In this document: in pieces, positions 17,348-25,888 of the stretch
Layout of the letters: every line of letters begins with the position of its first letter
Position numbering within the stretch: the first letter of the stretch is position 1
Origin: Chryseobacterium angstadtii
GTDB lineage: Bacteria > Bacteroidota > Bacteroidia > Flavobacteriales > Weeksellaceae
Assembly (NCBI RefSeq): GCF_001045465.1
Contig: NZ_LFND01000001.1
Coordinates: 558,001 to 622,000, forward strand
DNA: 64,000 bases
Direction: 5' to 3'
Program-made: the position numbers and the translations under genes
The notes under the pieces: generated by a model
The model's input: the letters and a program-made list of their open reading frames with translations, nothing else
The model's database searches: none
What the model was told of the DNA's origin: nothing

Positions 17348-18379
17348 ATGATTAAAAACGACTTATATTTAAAAGCTCTCCGCGGAGAAACTGTAGAAAG
17401 ACCACCGGTATGGATGATGAGACAGGCTGGAAGGTATCTGCCTGAATTCATTGCGCTTCGTGATCAATATGACTTCTTTACGAGATGTCAGACTCCCGAA
17501 CTGGCTTCTGAAATTACTGTACAGCCTATCCGTAGATTTCCTTTAGATGCAGCCATCCTGTTTTCTGACATTTTGGTAGTTCCCCAGGCTATGGGAATTG
17601 ATTTTAAAATGAAAGAAAATATAGGTCCGTGGCTGGATAATCCTATCAGAACAATGGAGCAGGTTCAGAATGTAGTGGTTCCGGATGTAAATGATACTTT
17701 AGGATACGTTTTTGATGCCATTGAACTTACGTTAATTAAATTAGATAACGAAATTCCATTGATCGGTTTTGCGGGTTCTCCGTGGACTATCTTATGCTAC
17801 TGTATTGAAGGGAAAGGAAGCAAGGCGTTTGACATTGCAAAATCTTTCTGTTTCCAGCAGCCTGAAGCCGCTCATTTACTGCTTCAGAAAATTACCGATA
17901 CTACGATTGCTTATCTGAAAAGAAAAGTTGAAAAAGGCGTTTCTGCCGTTCAGGTTTTTGATTCCTGGGGAGGCATGCTTTCTCCTTCAGATTATCAGGA
18001 GTTTTCATGGCAGTATATCAACCAGATTGTTGAGGCTTTAAGCCCGCTTACTCACGTTGTGGTATTCGGAAAAGGATGCTGGTTTGCCCTTGAAGATATG
18101 ACGATGTCTAAAGCTTCGGCTTTGGGTGTGGACTGGACAATTACTCCGGAATTTGCTAGAACTCTTACGAATCATACGATGACTCTTCAGGGAAATTTTG
18201 ATCCTGCAAGACTTCATTCTACTCCTGAAACAATTAAGAAAATGGTGACTGAAATGATCAACCGTTTTGGAAAGGACCGGTATATTGCAAATCTTGGACA
18301 CGGAATTCTACCTAATATTCCTGTGGAAAATGCAGAAGCGTTTATCAGGGCTGTTGTGGATTGGAAACCGAATAATTAA
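17348..18379 (+). CDS. hemE: Uroporphyrinogen decarboxylase
   Basis: Converts uroporphyrinogen III to coproporphyrinogen III by four decarboxylations. At 343 aa it carries the N-terminal signature [18 protein letters not shown] with its substrate-binding Arg residues, then [13 protein letters not shown] with the catalytic Asp, [16 protein letters not shown], and [13 protein letters not shown]. It closes the hem cluster. Downstream are an 11-bp palindrome (18494-18519) and a T-tailed hairpin (18561-18594). Confidence 0.97.
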   Translation: MIKNDLYLKALRGETVERPPVWMMRQAGRYLPEFIALRDQYDFFTRCQTPELASEITVQPIRRFPLDAAILFSDILVVPQAMGIDFKMKENIGPWLDNPIRTMEQVQNVVVPDVNDTLGYVFDAIELTLIKLDNEIPLIGFAGSPWTILCYCIEGKGSKAFDIAKSFCFQQPEAAHLLLQKITDTTIAYLKRKVEKGVSAVQVFDSWGGMLSPSDYQEFSWQYINQIVEALSPLTHVVVFGKGCWFALEDMTMSKASALGVDWTITPEFARTLTNHTMTLQGNFDPARLHSTPETIKKMVTEMINRFGKDRYIANLGHGILPNIPVENAEAFIRAVVDWKPNN

Positions 18380-18493
18380 TTTACAACCACAAAAGAAACA
18401 AAAGTTTCAATGCTTTGGAGTTTTTAAGAATATCCTTTATGTATAGAGAGTGCACATAAGTTTTCTTCAAAAGGAATAAGTATAATTTCCAAC

Positions 18494-18519
18494 CTCATAG
18501 GTTTTTTGAAACCTATGAG
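18494..18519. repeat. 26-nt palindrome after hemE
   Basis: CTCATAGGTTT, a TTTG loop, then AAACCTATGAG: an 11-bp perfect stem without a T tail. Its AGGTTT/AAACCT core resembles the palindrome at 46191-46221, so it may belong to a dispersed repeat family. Confidence 0.65.
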
Positions 18520-18560
18520 CTTTAGATAGAAATACGATTAAGGATATTAATCAAAAAACA

Positions 18561-18594
18561 AAATCCCCTTCAATTGTTTTGAAAGGGATTTTTT
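18561..18594. terminator. Bidirectional terminator between hemE and the nitroreductase gene
   Basis: AAATCCC and GGGATTT form the main stem, extended by TTC/GAA across one mismatch, with T-rich DNA on both flanks. It separates two convergent genes. Confidence 0.75.
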
Positions 18595-18613
18595 ATAAGA
18601 AAAAATTGAGTAA

Positions 18614-19246
18614 TTAATTTACTTCGGTAATAAAGTCTTCTTTGGATTTTCTCACTTTCGCAAGATTCACTAACCAGTCCGACTCTTCATTTCTGTAGCC
18701 AATAGGCAATAATAAAACGCTCTTCAGCCCTTTTTCTTTAAGGTTTAAGACTTCATCTACCGCCTCAGGGGAAAACCCTTCCATTGGTGTAGAATCTACT
18801 CCTTCAAATGCCGCAGCAATAATAGCTGCACTGAAAGAAATATAAGCTTGTTTTGCAGCATGGGTAAAGTTTTCTTCTGCCGATCTCTGAGGGTAAGTCC
18901 CTAAAAGCATCTGTCTGTAATTTTCCCAGCCTTCGTTTTTAAATCCTCTGATATCATTCGTAAGATCGAACATTTTATTGATTCTTTCTTCCGTATAATT
19001 ATCCCAGGCAGCAAACACAAGAAGGTGCGAACAGTCTGTGATCTGAGGCTGGTTCCATGCATGAGGTTTAATCTGTTCTTTGATTTCCGGGTTGGAGATC
19101 ACAATCACCTCAAAAGGCTGAAGCCCGCTGGACGTAGGTGCCAGTCTTGCAGCTTCCAATATTTTATCCACTTTCTCCTGTGGTACTTTCTGACCGTTCA
19201 TTGCTTTAGTCGCAAATCTCCAGTTCAATTTTTCAATTAATTCCAT
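18614..19246 (-). CDS. NAD(P)H-dependent oxidoreductase, nitroreductase family
   Basis: A 210-aa FMN enzyme of the NfsB/nitroreductase fold, cytoplasmic, without signal peptide. Visible features: the N-terminal RFATKAMNGQKVP, then EAARLAPTSSGLQPFEVIVI (FMN phosphate-binding Ser/Arg region), the helical AAKQAYISFSAAIIAAAFEGVDSTPMEGF, and the C-terminal LLPIGYRNEESDW (glycine-rich FMN turn). The physiological substrate is not shown by sequence: quinones, nitroaromatics or flavins are all possible. It is monocistronic and convergent with hemE. Confidence 0.87.
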   Translation of the reverse strand: MELIEKLNWRFATKAMNGQKVPQEKVDKILEAARLAPTSSGLQPFEVIVISNPEIKEQIKPHAWNQPQITDCSHLLVFAAWDNYTEERINKMFDLTNDIRGFKNEGWENYRQMLLGTYPQRSAEENFTHAAKQAYISFSAAIIAAAFEGVDSTPMEGFSPEAVDEVLNLKEKGLKSVLLLPIGYRNEESDWLVNLAKVRKSKEDFITEVN

Positions 19247-19371
19247 TAAATTAAATTTATACTAAGCAAAATTACACCAAGAAGAGAAATGCACAGACAT
19301 GAAAATTGCTATTTGAAAGATTGGCAAAGTCTATTATTTATAATGAATTTAAACAATATTATCAATTATAT

Positions 19372-19405
19372 AAAAAAATAAATCCTTCAAAAAACTGAAG
19401 GATTT
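19372..19405 (-). terminator. Leftward hairpin terminator upstream of the small peptide gene
   Basis: AAATCCTTCA and TGAAGGATTT make a perfect 10-bp stem. On the minus strand it is followed by ATTTTTTT. It would stop minus-strand transcripts coming from sufS, and lies 64 bp before the small peptide ATG. Confidence 0.7.
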
Positions 19406-19469
19406 AAGAATATTGTATTTGTATTTTAATTATCTTTATCTCTGCCATTAACATTTTAAATCATTGAAT

Positions 19470-19595
19470 ATGAAAAAATTAAGCAAAGAAAAAATGAAAG
19501 AAATCATCGCGGGCGGTGAGATCTGTCTTGAATGTGCAATAGGATACGTTCAGGTCATTGTTGAAGGAAAATGCTATTGCATCCCTGAATACTAA
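19470..19595 (+). CDS. Small double-glycine-leader, cysteine-rich peptide (bacteriocin-like)
   Basis: A 41-codon frame starting MKKLSKEKMKEIIAGGE and ending in TAA. The first 16 residues look like a double-glycine leader: a charged amphipathic stretch ending in Ala-Gly-Gly. Cleavage after Gly16 would release a 25-residue peptide with four cysteines (Cys19, Cys22, Cys35, Cys37), enough for two disulfides or another modification. Similar very short peptides annotated as bacteriocin-like proteins occur in Chryseobacterium, but this sequence shows no activity directly. The gene has its own hairpin terminator 8 bp downstream. No C39-type exporter or maturase is in the window. Confidence 0.7.
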   Translation: MKKLSKEKMKEIIAGGEICLECAIGYVQVIVEGKCYCIPEY

Positions 19596-19603
19596 GTTTA
19601 ACG

Positions 19604-19626
19604 AAAAGCAGCAGTTGCTGCTTTTT
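19604..19626 (+). terminator. Terminator of the small peptide gene
   Basis: AAAAGCAGCA, loop GT, TGCTGCTTTT, then one more T. This strong hairpin starts 8 bp after the peptide stop and supports the peptide gene being a real transcription unit. Confidence 0.85.
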
Positions 19627-19631
19627 GTATT

Positions 19632-20852
19632 TTAGCTAAGCATTCTTTGAGCCTTTTTCACTCCTTCCACAAGCAGATCAATTTCCTCGAAGGTGTTATA
19701 AACAGCAAAACTGGCTCTCACGGTTCCTGCTATATTAAAGAAATCCATGATAGGCTGCGTACAGTGATGGCCTGTTCTTACAGCAATACCCATTTTATCG
19801 AGAATCATTCCTACATCGGAAGAAATTCCCGTTCCTTCCAAATTAAAAGAAACAACACCTGTTCTTTTGGCTTTTTCACCGTATATCTTTATATTTTCCA
19901 GCTCCAAAAGCTGTCTCTGTGCATATTCCAGTAAAGCATTTTCATGATTCTGAATATTCTGTCTGCCGGTTTTTTCAATAAAATCTACAGCTGCTCCCAA
20001 TGCAATATTTCCTCCTACATTAGGAGTGCCTGCTTCATATTTAAAAGGAAGTCCTGCATAAGTAGTTCCGTCGAAAGAACAGGTTGCAATCATCTCTCCA
20101 CCTCCATGAAACGGCGGCAGTTCTTCTAAAATCGACTGTTTTCCATATAAGATCCCAGTTCCCATCGGTGCATACATTTTATGTCCGGAAAAGACAAAAA
20201 AATCACAGTCCATTTTCTGTACATCAATTTCAAAGTGAGGAGCAGACTGCGCCCCATCGATCACGATATAAGCATCTGACTTTTCTCTTGTTTTCGCAAT
20301 GATCTCTTCTATAGGATTAACAATTCCCAATGCGTTTGAAACCTGGTTAACGGAAACGATTTTTGTTTTTTCACTTAAAAATTCATCCAGATAGTCTAAC
20401 TGAAGTATTCCGTTTTCATCAATCGGGATTACTCTGAGCTTTGCTCCGGTTCTTTCACAAAGCAGCTGCCATGGAACGATATTGGAGTGATGCTCCAGAT
20501 AAGAAATAATAATTTCATCATCTTTTTTAAGCTTCTGCGTTAAAATATAAGCGATGAGGTTCAGACCTTCTGTAGTTCCTTTGGTAAAAATAACTTCAAA
20601 ATCATGCTCAGCATTAATGAATTTCTGAATCTTTCTTCTTGAAAGCTCCATTTCTTCGGTAGCAAGCTGGCTTAATGTATGGATTCCTCTGTGAACATTG
20701 GCATTAAGCTGCGTATAATATTCGTTCCAGATTTTCAAAACAGAATCCGGTTTCTGAGAGGTAGCTGCATTATCTAAGTAAACCAGAGGCTTACCATTCA
20801 CTTCGCGGTTTAATATCGTAAACTGACTTCTTATTTCCTGAATGTCAAACAT
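19632..20852 (-). CDS. sufS: SufS-type cysteine desulfurase
   Basis: PLP enzyme that mobilises sulfur from cysteine for Fe-S cluster assembly. It is 406 aa, cytoplasmic. The PLP lysine lies in FSGHKMYAPMG, and the catalytic Cys364 lies in AVRTGHHCTQPIMDFF, in the same position and context as in group II (SufS) desulfurases. The N-terminal NGKPLVYLDNAATSQKP and FTKGTTEGLNLIA segments are also typical. Unlike many bacteria, sufS here is far from sufBCD (57-61 kb) and on the other strand, with no sufE beside it. Confidence 0.95.
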   Translation of the reverse strand: MFDIQEIRSQFTILNREVNGKPLVYLDNAATSQKPDSVLKIWNEYYTQLNANVHRGIHTLSQLATEEMELSRRKIQKFINAEHDFEVIFTKGTTEGLNLIAYILTQKLKKDDEIIISYLEHHSNIVPWQLLCERTGAKLRVIPIDENGILQLDYLDEFLSEKTKIVSVNQVSNALGIVNPIEEIIAKTREKSDAYIVIDGAQSAPHFEIDVQKMDCDFFVFSGHKMYAPMGTGILYGKQSILEELPPFHGGGEMIATCSFDGTTYAGLPFKYEAGTPNVGGNIALGAAVDFIEKTGRQNIQNHENALLEYAQRQLLELENIKIYGEKAKRTGVVSFNLEGTGISSDVGMILDKMGIAVRTGHHCTQPIMDFFNIAGTVRASFAVYNTFEEIDLLVEGVKKAQRMLS

Positions 20853-20940
20853 TTATTAAATTTTTAAATTAGATGGCTCTTATTTAGAACACTTCAAATT
20901 TACGGCTTTTTTCTGAGAATAGGGTTTATTGGTGAAGAAA

Positions 20941-20995
20941 GCGAAGATGGCTGAAAAGCAAATTAGTTTACCACCCTTTAAGCAGTTTTGCTTTT
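20941..20995. repeat. Intergenic element sharing a 14-mer with the mreB-hemA spacer
   Basis: GCGAAGATGGCTGA (20941-20954) matches 12954-12967 with one difference. It runs into AAAAGCAAA, which pairs with TTTGCTTTT at 20987-20995 across a 24-nt loop. It lies between sufS and the terminator of rplY. Confidence 0.55.
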
Positions 20996-21004
20996 TAACC
21001 AAAA

Positions 21005-21035
21005 TAAAAAACCTGCCAATACATTGACAGGTTTT
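21005..21035 (-). terminator. Terminator of the prs-rplY operon
   Basis: On the minus strand AAAACCTG pairs with CAGGTTTT and is followed by a T-rich tail. It begins 25 nt after the rplY stop codon. Confidence 0.85.
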
Positions 21036-21059
21036 ATATGGTTGTAGAATAAACAAATA

Positions 21060-21713
21060 TTATTCTGCAGATTTCTCTTCTGTTGTTGGAACATCAGGAG
21101 ATTGTGTTGCCACTTCTTCTGCTGCCTCTTCATCTTCATCATCCATTGCTGCTGCACCACCTTTCATTGCATTTCTAGACATCTTAACAGCCACTACAAC
21201 TGCATTGTCAGGGTGTACGAAAGAATATCCTTCAGCTTTGATTCCTCCTACATAGATTTTGTTACCAATTTTCAAAGGAGTAACATCTACAACTACCTCA
21301 TCAGGTAAGTTTGCAGGAATAGCTTTTACTTTTAGTTTTCTGAAAGACTGACGTAAAACACCACCAGCTACAACACCTTTAGAACGTCCTGTAATTCTTA
21401 CCGGAACTTCCATAATTACCGGCTTATCATCTGATAACTGGTAGAAGTCTACGTGTAAAATTTTGTCTGTAATCGGGTGGAACTGAATATCCTGAAGAAC
21501 AGCAGGAATTGTTTTCCCGTCTAGCTCAATAGATACCGTGTGTGCTTCAGGAGTGTATACTAAACCTTTGAAAGCTCTCTCTTCTGCAGAGAAGTTTAAA
21601 GGTGCTTCACCTCCATAAACAACACAAGGAACTAATTCAGCATCACGTAAAGCTTTTGTCGACTTTTTGCCCACGCTTTCTCTTTTTGTACCTTGAATTG
21701 TAATAGATTTCAT
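21060..21713 (-). CDS. rplY: 50S ribosomal protein L25 (Ctc family, long form)
   Basis: Binds 5S rRNA in the large subunit. It is 217 aa, the longer CTC-type form: an N-terminal L25 domain ([21 protein letters not shown], residues 3-90) and a C-terminal TL5-like beta domain (about 95-185, with [16 protein letters not shown]). The end is an acidic, Glu/Ala-rich tail ([15 protein letters not shown]). It follows prs by 55 bp, the usual prs-rplY arrangement. Confidence 0.95.
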   Translation of the reverse strand: MKSITIQGTKRESVGKKSTKALRDAELVPCVVYGGEAPLNFSAEERAFKGLVYTPEAHTVSIELDGKTIPAVLQDIQFHPITDKILHVDFYQLSDDKPVIMEVPVRITGRSKGVVAGGVLRQSFRKLKVKAIPANLPDEVVVDVTPLKIGNKIYVGGIKAEGYSFVHPDNAVVVAVKMSRNAMKGGAAAMDDEDEEAAEEVATQSPDVPTTEEKSAE

Positions 21714-21768
21714 TTATAAAAATTTAAAAAATTGTTTTTGTTTAATTTTGCAAACCGCTAAAAATCAA

Positions 21769-22707
21769 TTAAATAACAAACTTGCTGCTAATTGATTGAT
21801 GCTCATGAACCATCTTCATAACGTCCGCAAATAATGGGGCGCAAGATAGCACTTTTATTTTACTTGACAAATTATTTTTAACAGGAATTGAGTCAGTTAC
21901 AATAACTTCCAATAATTTAGAGTTCTCAATATTGTCGTAAGCTTTTCCGGAAAGAACTCCGTGAGTAGCCATTGCTCTTACAGATTTTGCTCCTTTTTCG
22001 ACAAGGATTTCAGCAGCTTTACAAAGTGTACCCGCAGTATCGATCATATCATCAATAAGGATCACATTTTTACCTACTACATCTCCAATAAGGAACATTT
22101 CTTCTACAACATTTGCCTTCTTTCTTTCTTTGTAAGCAATTACTACTTCTGCCCCTAAATGTCCTGCATAGTTTTTTGCTCTTTTTGCACCTCCCATATC
22201 CGGAGAAGCAATTGTAAGATTATCTAAATTCAGAGATTTGATGTGATCTACGAAAATAGTAGAAGCATAAAGATGATCTACCGGAATTTCGAAGAATCCT
22301 TGAATCTGATCTGCGTGAAGATCCATCGTCATCACTCTCGTTGCCCCGGCAGCGGTTAATAGATTAGCAACCAATTTTGCACCTATCGGAGCTCTTGGCT
22401 TGTCTTTTCTGTCTTGTCTGGCAAGCCCGAAATAAGGGATTACCACAGTGATACTTTTTGCGGAAGCTCTTTTTGCTGCATCAATCATTAATAGAAGTTC
22501 TAAAAGATTGTCTGCAGGCGGGAAGGTAGATCCTATTAAGAAAACTCTTCCTCCTCTTACGGATTCATCCAGAACAGGCTCGAATTCTCCGTCGCTGAAC
22601 TCCTGAAAGTTGATTTTCCCTAACTCTTTCCCATAATTCTGGGCAATTTTTTCTGCCAAGTCCCTGCTGGTTCTTGTACAAAATAGATAACTTAACTGAT
22701 CGGCCAT
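21769..22707 (-). CDS. prs: Ribose-phosphate pyrophosphokinase
   Basis: Makes PRPP from ribose-5-phosphate and ATP, feeding purine, pyrimidine, NAD, His and Trp synthesis and Apt (47.6 kb). At 312 aa it has the ATP/ribose signatures FSDGEFEPVLDESVRGGRVF, the KPRAPIGAKLVANLLT flexible loop, the DLHADQIQGFF motif, and the PRPP-binding VILIDDMIDTAGTLCKAAE. Three residues of the class I regulatory pattern (SRDLAEKIA, then EFSDGE) are in place. A TAAATTTG -7 element (22736-22729) is 21 nt upstream. Confidence 0.96.
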   Translation of the reverse strand: MADQLSYLFCTRTSRDLAEKIAQNYGKELGKINFQEFSDGEFEPVLDESVRGGRVFLIGSTFPPADNLLELLLMIDAAKRASAKSITVVIPYFGLARQDRKDKPRAPIGAKLVANLLTAAGATRVMTMDLHADQIQGFFEIPVDHLYASTIFVDHIKSLNLDNLTIASPDMGGAKRAKNYAGHLGAEVVIAYKERKKANVVEEMFLIGDVVGKNVILIDDMIDTAGTLCKAAEILVEKGAKSVRAMATHGVLSGKAYDNIENSKLLEVIVTDSIPVKNNLSSKIKVLSCAPLFADVMKMVHEHQSISSKFVI

Positions 22708-22728
22708 TTTTACTTTTTAAAGATTTTG

Positions 22729-22736
22729 CAAATTTA
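22729..22736 (-). promoter_or_regulatory. -7 promoter element of prs-rplY
   Basis: TAAATTTG on the minus strand, 21 nt before the prs ATG, immediately after the terminator of the upstream SGNH gene. Confidence 0.55.
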
Positions 22737-22768
22737 AAAAAAAACCACAAGAATTACTCTTGTGGTTT
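22737..22768 (-). terminator. Terminator of the FadL-SGNH operon
   Basis: AAACCACAAGA pairs perfectly with TCTTGTGGTTT (11 bp, 5-nt loop) and is followed on the minus strand by a long T run. It starts 24 nt after the SGNH stop codon. Confidence 0.9.
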
Positions 22769-22792
22769 CTAAGTTTTTATTTTACTGTAATA

Positions 22793-24361
22793 TTACGGGA
22801 ATTTTACACCTGAATATTTATTAGGATCTACCTGTGGTAAAGTGGATCTGTACTTCATATTGATAGATTTGATAAACTCATTGGCAACAATAGCATATCC
22901 TCTACCCGTTAAGTGAACTCCGTCCAGCGAGAAAGCTCCTCCGGTAACGAAAGTTGCCGTATATCTTACCCCGTCCCAAATTATTCCGGACTTGGAATCC
23001 AGTTCTTTCATTTTGGCATTGGCATCTACAAAAGCCAGGTTATATGAATCTGCCATTGCTTTGATAGAAGCATTATAGGCAGTAACCGCATTCGTGATAT
23101 TGGCCACTTCATCAGCTGTTAACGAAAGCTGATCTCCAATCGGGAAGCTTGCGCCGTAAATGAACTTGGAAGTTGGAGTTGCCGGCTGATTGGTCAATGC
23201 ATCAAGTCCGAGAACTTTGCTGGCTGTCAGAAGGATTAATTCTCCCTGCTTAGCCTGGCGAACCTGTCCAAATGCATTTCCAAGGAAAGCTGCTTCTGTA
23301 GGCGTAAAACCGTTAGCTGCCAAAGCTGCTGTAAGCTGGACAGAAAGGTCAGCAAGCTTATTATCTTTAATAAGAACAGGGTTGTTTCCTGCTGCTACCA
23401 GATTAAGTCTGCTTCCCTGTCCGTAAGCGGTAAGTATTGTTTTTAACGGACCATAAAGAGATGTATTTAATGCCTGAGCTTTTGCAGCATCCAAAGGAAC
23501 CGCATTATAAGGCACTCTTGTAAAGAACGGAATGCTTGTAACAGACGGAATATTTGCAATGATTCCTTTTGTTGATCCTACACTTTTAAGACCGTCCAAA
23601 ACATTTTTAATAGCTCCTGCTACAAGATTCGGATCCGAAATATCGTTTGATTTATACGTTAATGGATTTACGTTACCACTTTGAACCGTAGCGGCGCTAT
23701 ATGTTGTAACTCCTCCTACAGTCTGAGAGTTGGTTCCTCCATTGGTAGCATAAGACAATACATCATTGTTTCCGATCCAAAGAGAGAAGAATGTAGGCTT
23801 CTGAGCCATGGCATCCTGTAAAACAGAAGTGGTGGCAGAAGTTGCAAATCTCACAAAATATGGATTAGCTGCTCCTAACGCAAGGTTGGCAGCACTTCCG
23901 TAACCCGGTGCAATCAAATGGAAAGATTTTGCTCCCGGAACTCCCATGTTCTGGTAAGGTCCACCGGCGGTAACATTGTCTAGTGCTGCGGCAGCAGGGC
24001 TTTCAACAGGTCCTAAAGTTCCGTTTGCAGCTACCTGAAGGGTTAATTTTCCCGGAAAGCCAGGAAGCCCGATAAATCCTCCTACATCATTCGGCATCAA
24101 AGGCTGCTTGAATGCTCCTCCCCCGGCAAGACGCATCTGAGCTGCAATCATGCTTGGATAAGATTCATTCTGTCCGCTGCTGTAAAGAGCTCCGTCTCTA
24201 TAACCAGAAGTTAAAGAATTCCCCAAAGCAACATAATTGGCAAAGTTAGCGTCTCCGCTTGTCACCTGAATATCTTTTACATCAGTATCAAAATCATTTT
24301 CACAGCTTGTTGTAAAAAGAAGCGCGGAAACGGCAAGTGTTGATATTATAATTTTTTTCAT
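22793..24361 (-). CDS. SGNH/GDSL-family hydrolase, outer-membrane lipoprotein
   Basis: A 522-aa predicted lipoprotein (lipobox ending at Cys20, LFTTSC). SGNH blocks are seen: block I NYVALGNSLTSGYRD with the catalytic Ser, a glycine in GVPGAKSFHLIAPG, block III SLWIGNNDVLSYA with the catalytic Asn, and block V LDGVHLTGRGYAIVANEF with the catalytic Asp and His. It is longer than simple GDSL esterases because of a low-complexity Ala/Gly/Thr-rich middle. It follows a FadL-type porin gene by 10 bp, which suggests work on lipid or hydrophobic esters, as inferred from context only. Confidence 0.85.
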   Translation of the reverse strand: MKKIIISTLAVSALLFTTSCENDFDTDVKDIQVTSGDANFANYVALGNSLTSGYRDGALYSSGQNESYPSMIAAQMRLAGGGAFKQPLMPNDVGGFIGLPGFPGKLTLQVAANGTLGPVESPAAAALDNVTAGGPYQNMGVPGAKSFHLIAPGYGSAANLALGAANPYFVRFATSATTSVLQDAMAQKPTFFSLWIGNNDVLSYATNGGTNSQTVGGVTTYSAATVQSGNVNPLTYKSNDISDPNLVAGAIKNVLDGLKSVGSTKGIIANIPSVTSIPFFTRVPYNAVPLDAAKAQALNTSLYGPLKTILTAYGQGSRLNLVAAGNNPVLIKDNKLADLSVQLTAALAANGFTPTEAAFLGNAFGQVRQAKQGELILLTASKVLGLDALTNQPATPTSKFIYGASFPIGDQLSLTADEVANITNAVTAYNASIKAMADSYNLAFVDANAKMKELDSKSGIIWDGVRYTATFVTGGAFSLDGVHLTGRGYAIVANEFIKSINMKYRSTLPQVDPNKYSGVKFP

Positions 24362-24371
24362 AGTCTTTCAA

Positions 24372-25610
24372 TTAAAAAGGGTTGTACGATAAACCTAAAC
24401 CAAAGTAGAATGCTTTAGCTTTTGCCTGTCCGTTGAAGCCCAGAGCAGCATTTTTCACGTCTCTGGCCTGAGGCATTGCATATCCTCCTGCTATATCCAC
24501 TCCAAACTGCTTTAATTTAAAGCCAAGTCCTCCTGTGATAACATAGGTGTTAAATGAAGGAGTTTCCGGAATGAAGTTTTCGTCTGTATACGGAGATTCA
24601 TCATAGTAAGCCCCTAAACGTCCAAAGATCATATTGGTGAAGGCATACTGAGTTCCTAATCTGAATGTTTTAGAATTTCTGAAGTTTTTAGGAGATACCA
24701 AAATCGTAGGATCTGCCTGATTTCCTACCGGAGCATTGGCAAAATCCAATGTCAGCTTGCTGTATCTTTCCCATCCGTGATAGTTAAAGTCAGCTGAAAC
24801 CAACCATTTTGGTGTTACCTTGTAGGTTAAACCTATGGTATATTCTTCTACTAATGGAAGCGTAGCCGTAAATTTATCCTGTCCTGTGCTTGGATCAAGT
24901 CCTAACAGCGGATAAATAGCTGCAGAAGGGAACTGGAATGTAGCAGTTCCTTTTTTAGCTTTCATATCTACAGGAGAACGGTAAGCAATACTTACATCCA
25001 GTTTTGGATCTGGTCTGAAATAGAACCCGAATCCATACCCGCTTCCGCTTGCTTTTTCGTCTTTAATATTCAGTTCACCGCCAAATTGGGTTACGGCTTT
25101 GTCCCAGTTTACTTTACCTTTTGCATAAATATAGCTTGCTCCGAATGACAACCAAGGAGCTAACTTCACAGAAACCATTGGCTGAAAGTAGAAACTTTTA
25201 AGCTCCAGCTTCTGTACCATTTCTCTTCCTTCCCAGTCACTTGGCCACTGAATGGTACTTCCGAAAGGAGTGGTAAAACTGAAACCTATGGAAAGGTTTT
25301 CAATCGGCTTATAAGCTACTGCAGCATATAACGGAGTTCCTATAGGGTTATCTGTTTCTGTACTCTGTAAAGTATTTAAGTTTTGAAAAGTAACTTTATT
25401 ACTTGCACCAAACCCTCCTGCTACTATACTCAATTTAGAAGGAATGAATGACATACCCGCCGGGTTAAAGAATGCCACACTTGCATCTTCGGCATGAGCA
25501 CTAGTATGCGCCATTGCCAATTGTTTCACTCCCTGCAGAGATACCCTGAAGCCTCCTGCGTAAGATAAAACACCCGCCAATAAAGCAGTTGATACTAATA
25601 TTTTTTTCAT
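24372..25610 (-). CDS. OmpP1/FadL/TodX-family outer-membrane transporter
   Basis: A 412-aa beta-barrel protein with a signal peptide (residues 1 to about 19). The FadL-family start is visible in GFRVSLQGVKQLAMAHTSAHAEDASVAFFNPAGMSFIP, which matches the conserved NPA motif and the inner hatch domain. Alternating beta strands continue to a C-terminal aromatic end (GLGLSYNPF). It likely moves hydrophobic compounds across the outer membrane. First gene of a two-gene operon with the SGNH lipoprotein, with a TATATTTG -7 element at 25637-25630. Confidence 0.9.
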   Translation of the reverse strand: MKKILVSTALLAGVLSYAGGFRVSLQGVKQLAMAHTSAHAEDASVAFFNPAGMSFIPSKLSIVAGGFGASNKVTFQNLNTLQSTETDNPIGTPLYAAVAYKPIENLSIGFSFTTPFGSTIQWPSDWEGREMVQKLELKSFYFQPMVSVKLAPWLSFGASYIYAKGKVNWDKAVTQFGGELNIKDEKASGSGYGFGFYFRPDPKLDVSIAYRSPVDMKAKKGTATFQFPSAAIYPLLGLDPSTGQDKFTATLPLVEEYTIGLTYKVTPKWLVSADFNYHGWERYSKLTLDFANAPVGNQADPTILVSPKNFRNSKTFRLGTQYAFTNMIFGRLGAYYDESPYTDENFIPETPSFNTYVITGGLGFKLKQFGVDIAGGYAMPQARDVKNAALGFNGQAKAKAFYFGLGLSYNPF

Positions 25611-25629
25611 AGACTGTTATTATATAACC

Positions 25630-25637
25630 CAAATATA
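25630..25637 (-). promoter_or_regulatory. -7 promoter element of the FadL-SGNH operon
   Basis: TATATTTG on the minus strand, 19 nt before the ATG at 25610. No clear -33 TTG. Confidence 0.45.
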
Positions 25638-25837
25638 AAATTATTTTGAATACACCTGTTAATATTTCTTAATATTTTAAACAATATCCCAAAAGAAAAT
25701 TATGTTTAAAATAATACTTTAGAAAGCCATCATGGTAAATATAACTTACATAGGAACTTATACAATTTCAGGACAATGTATATTTTTCACGTTTAATGTT
25801 AAACAATAACGATATTGAATATTTAAGTATTTTAGAA

Positions 25838-25866
25838 TTGCATAAAGATAAATTTACATAAATTTG
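25838..25866 (+). promoter_or_regulatory. Promoter of ricT-gldH-PBP1A
   Basis: TTG (25838-25840), 18-bp spacer, TAAATTTG (25859-25866). Both boxes and the spacing fit the Bacteroidetes sigma-A consensus, 22 nt before the ricT ATG. Confidence 0.75.
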
Positions 25867-25888
25867 CAAGATTATAAAAAATAGTTAT

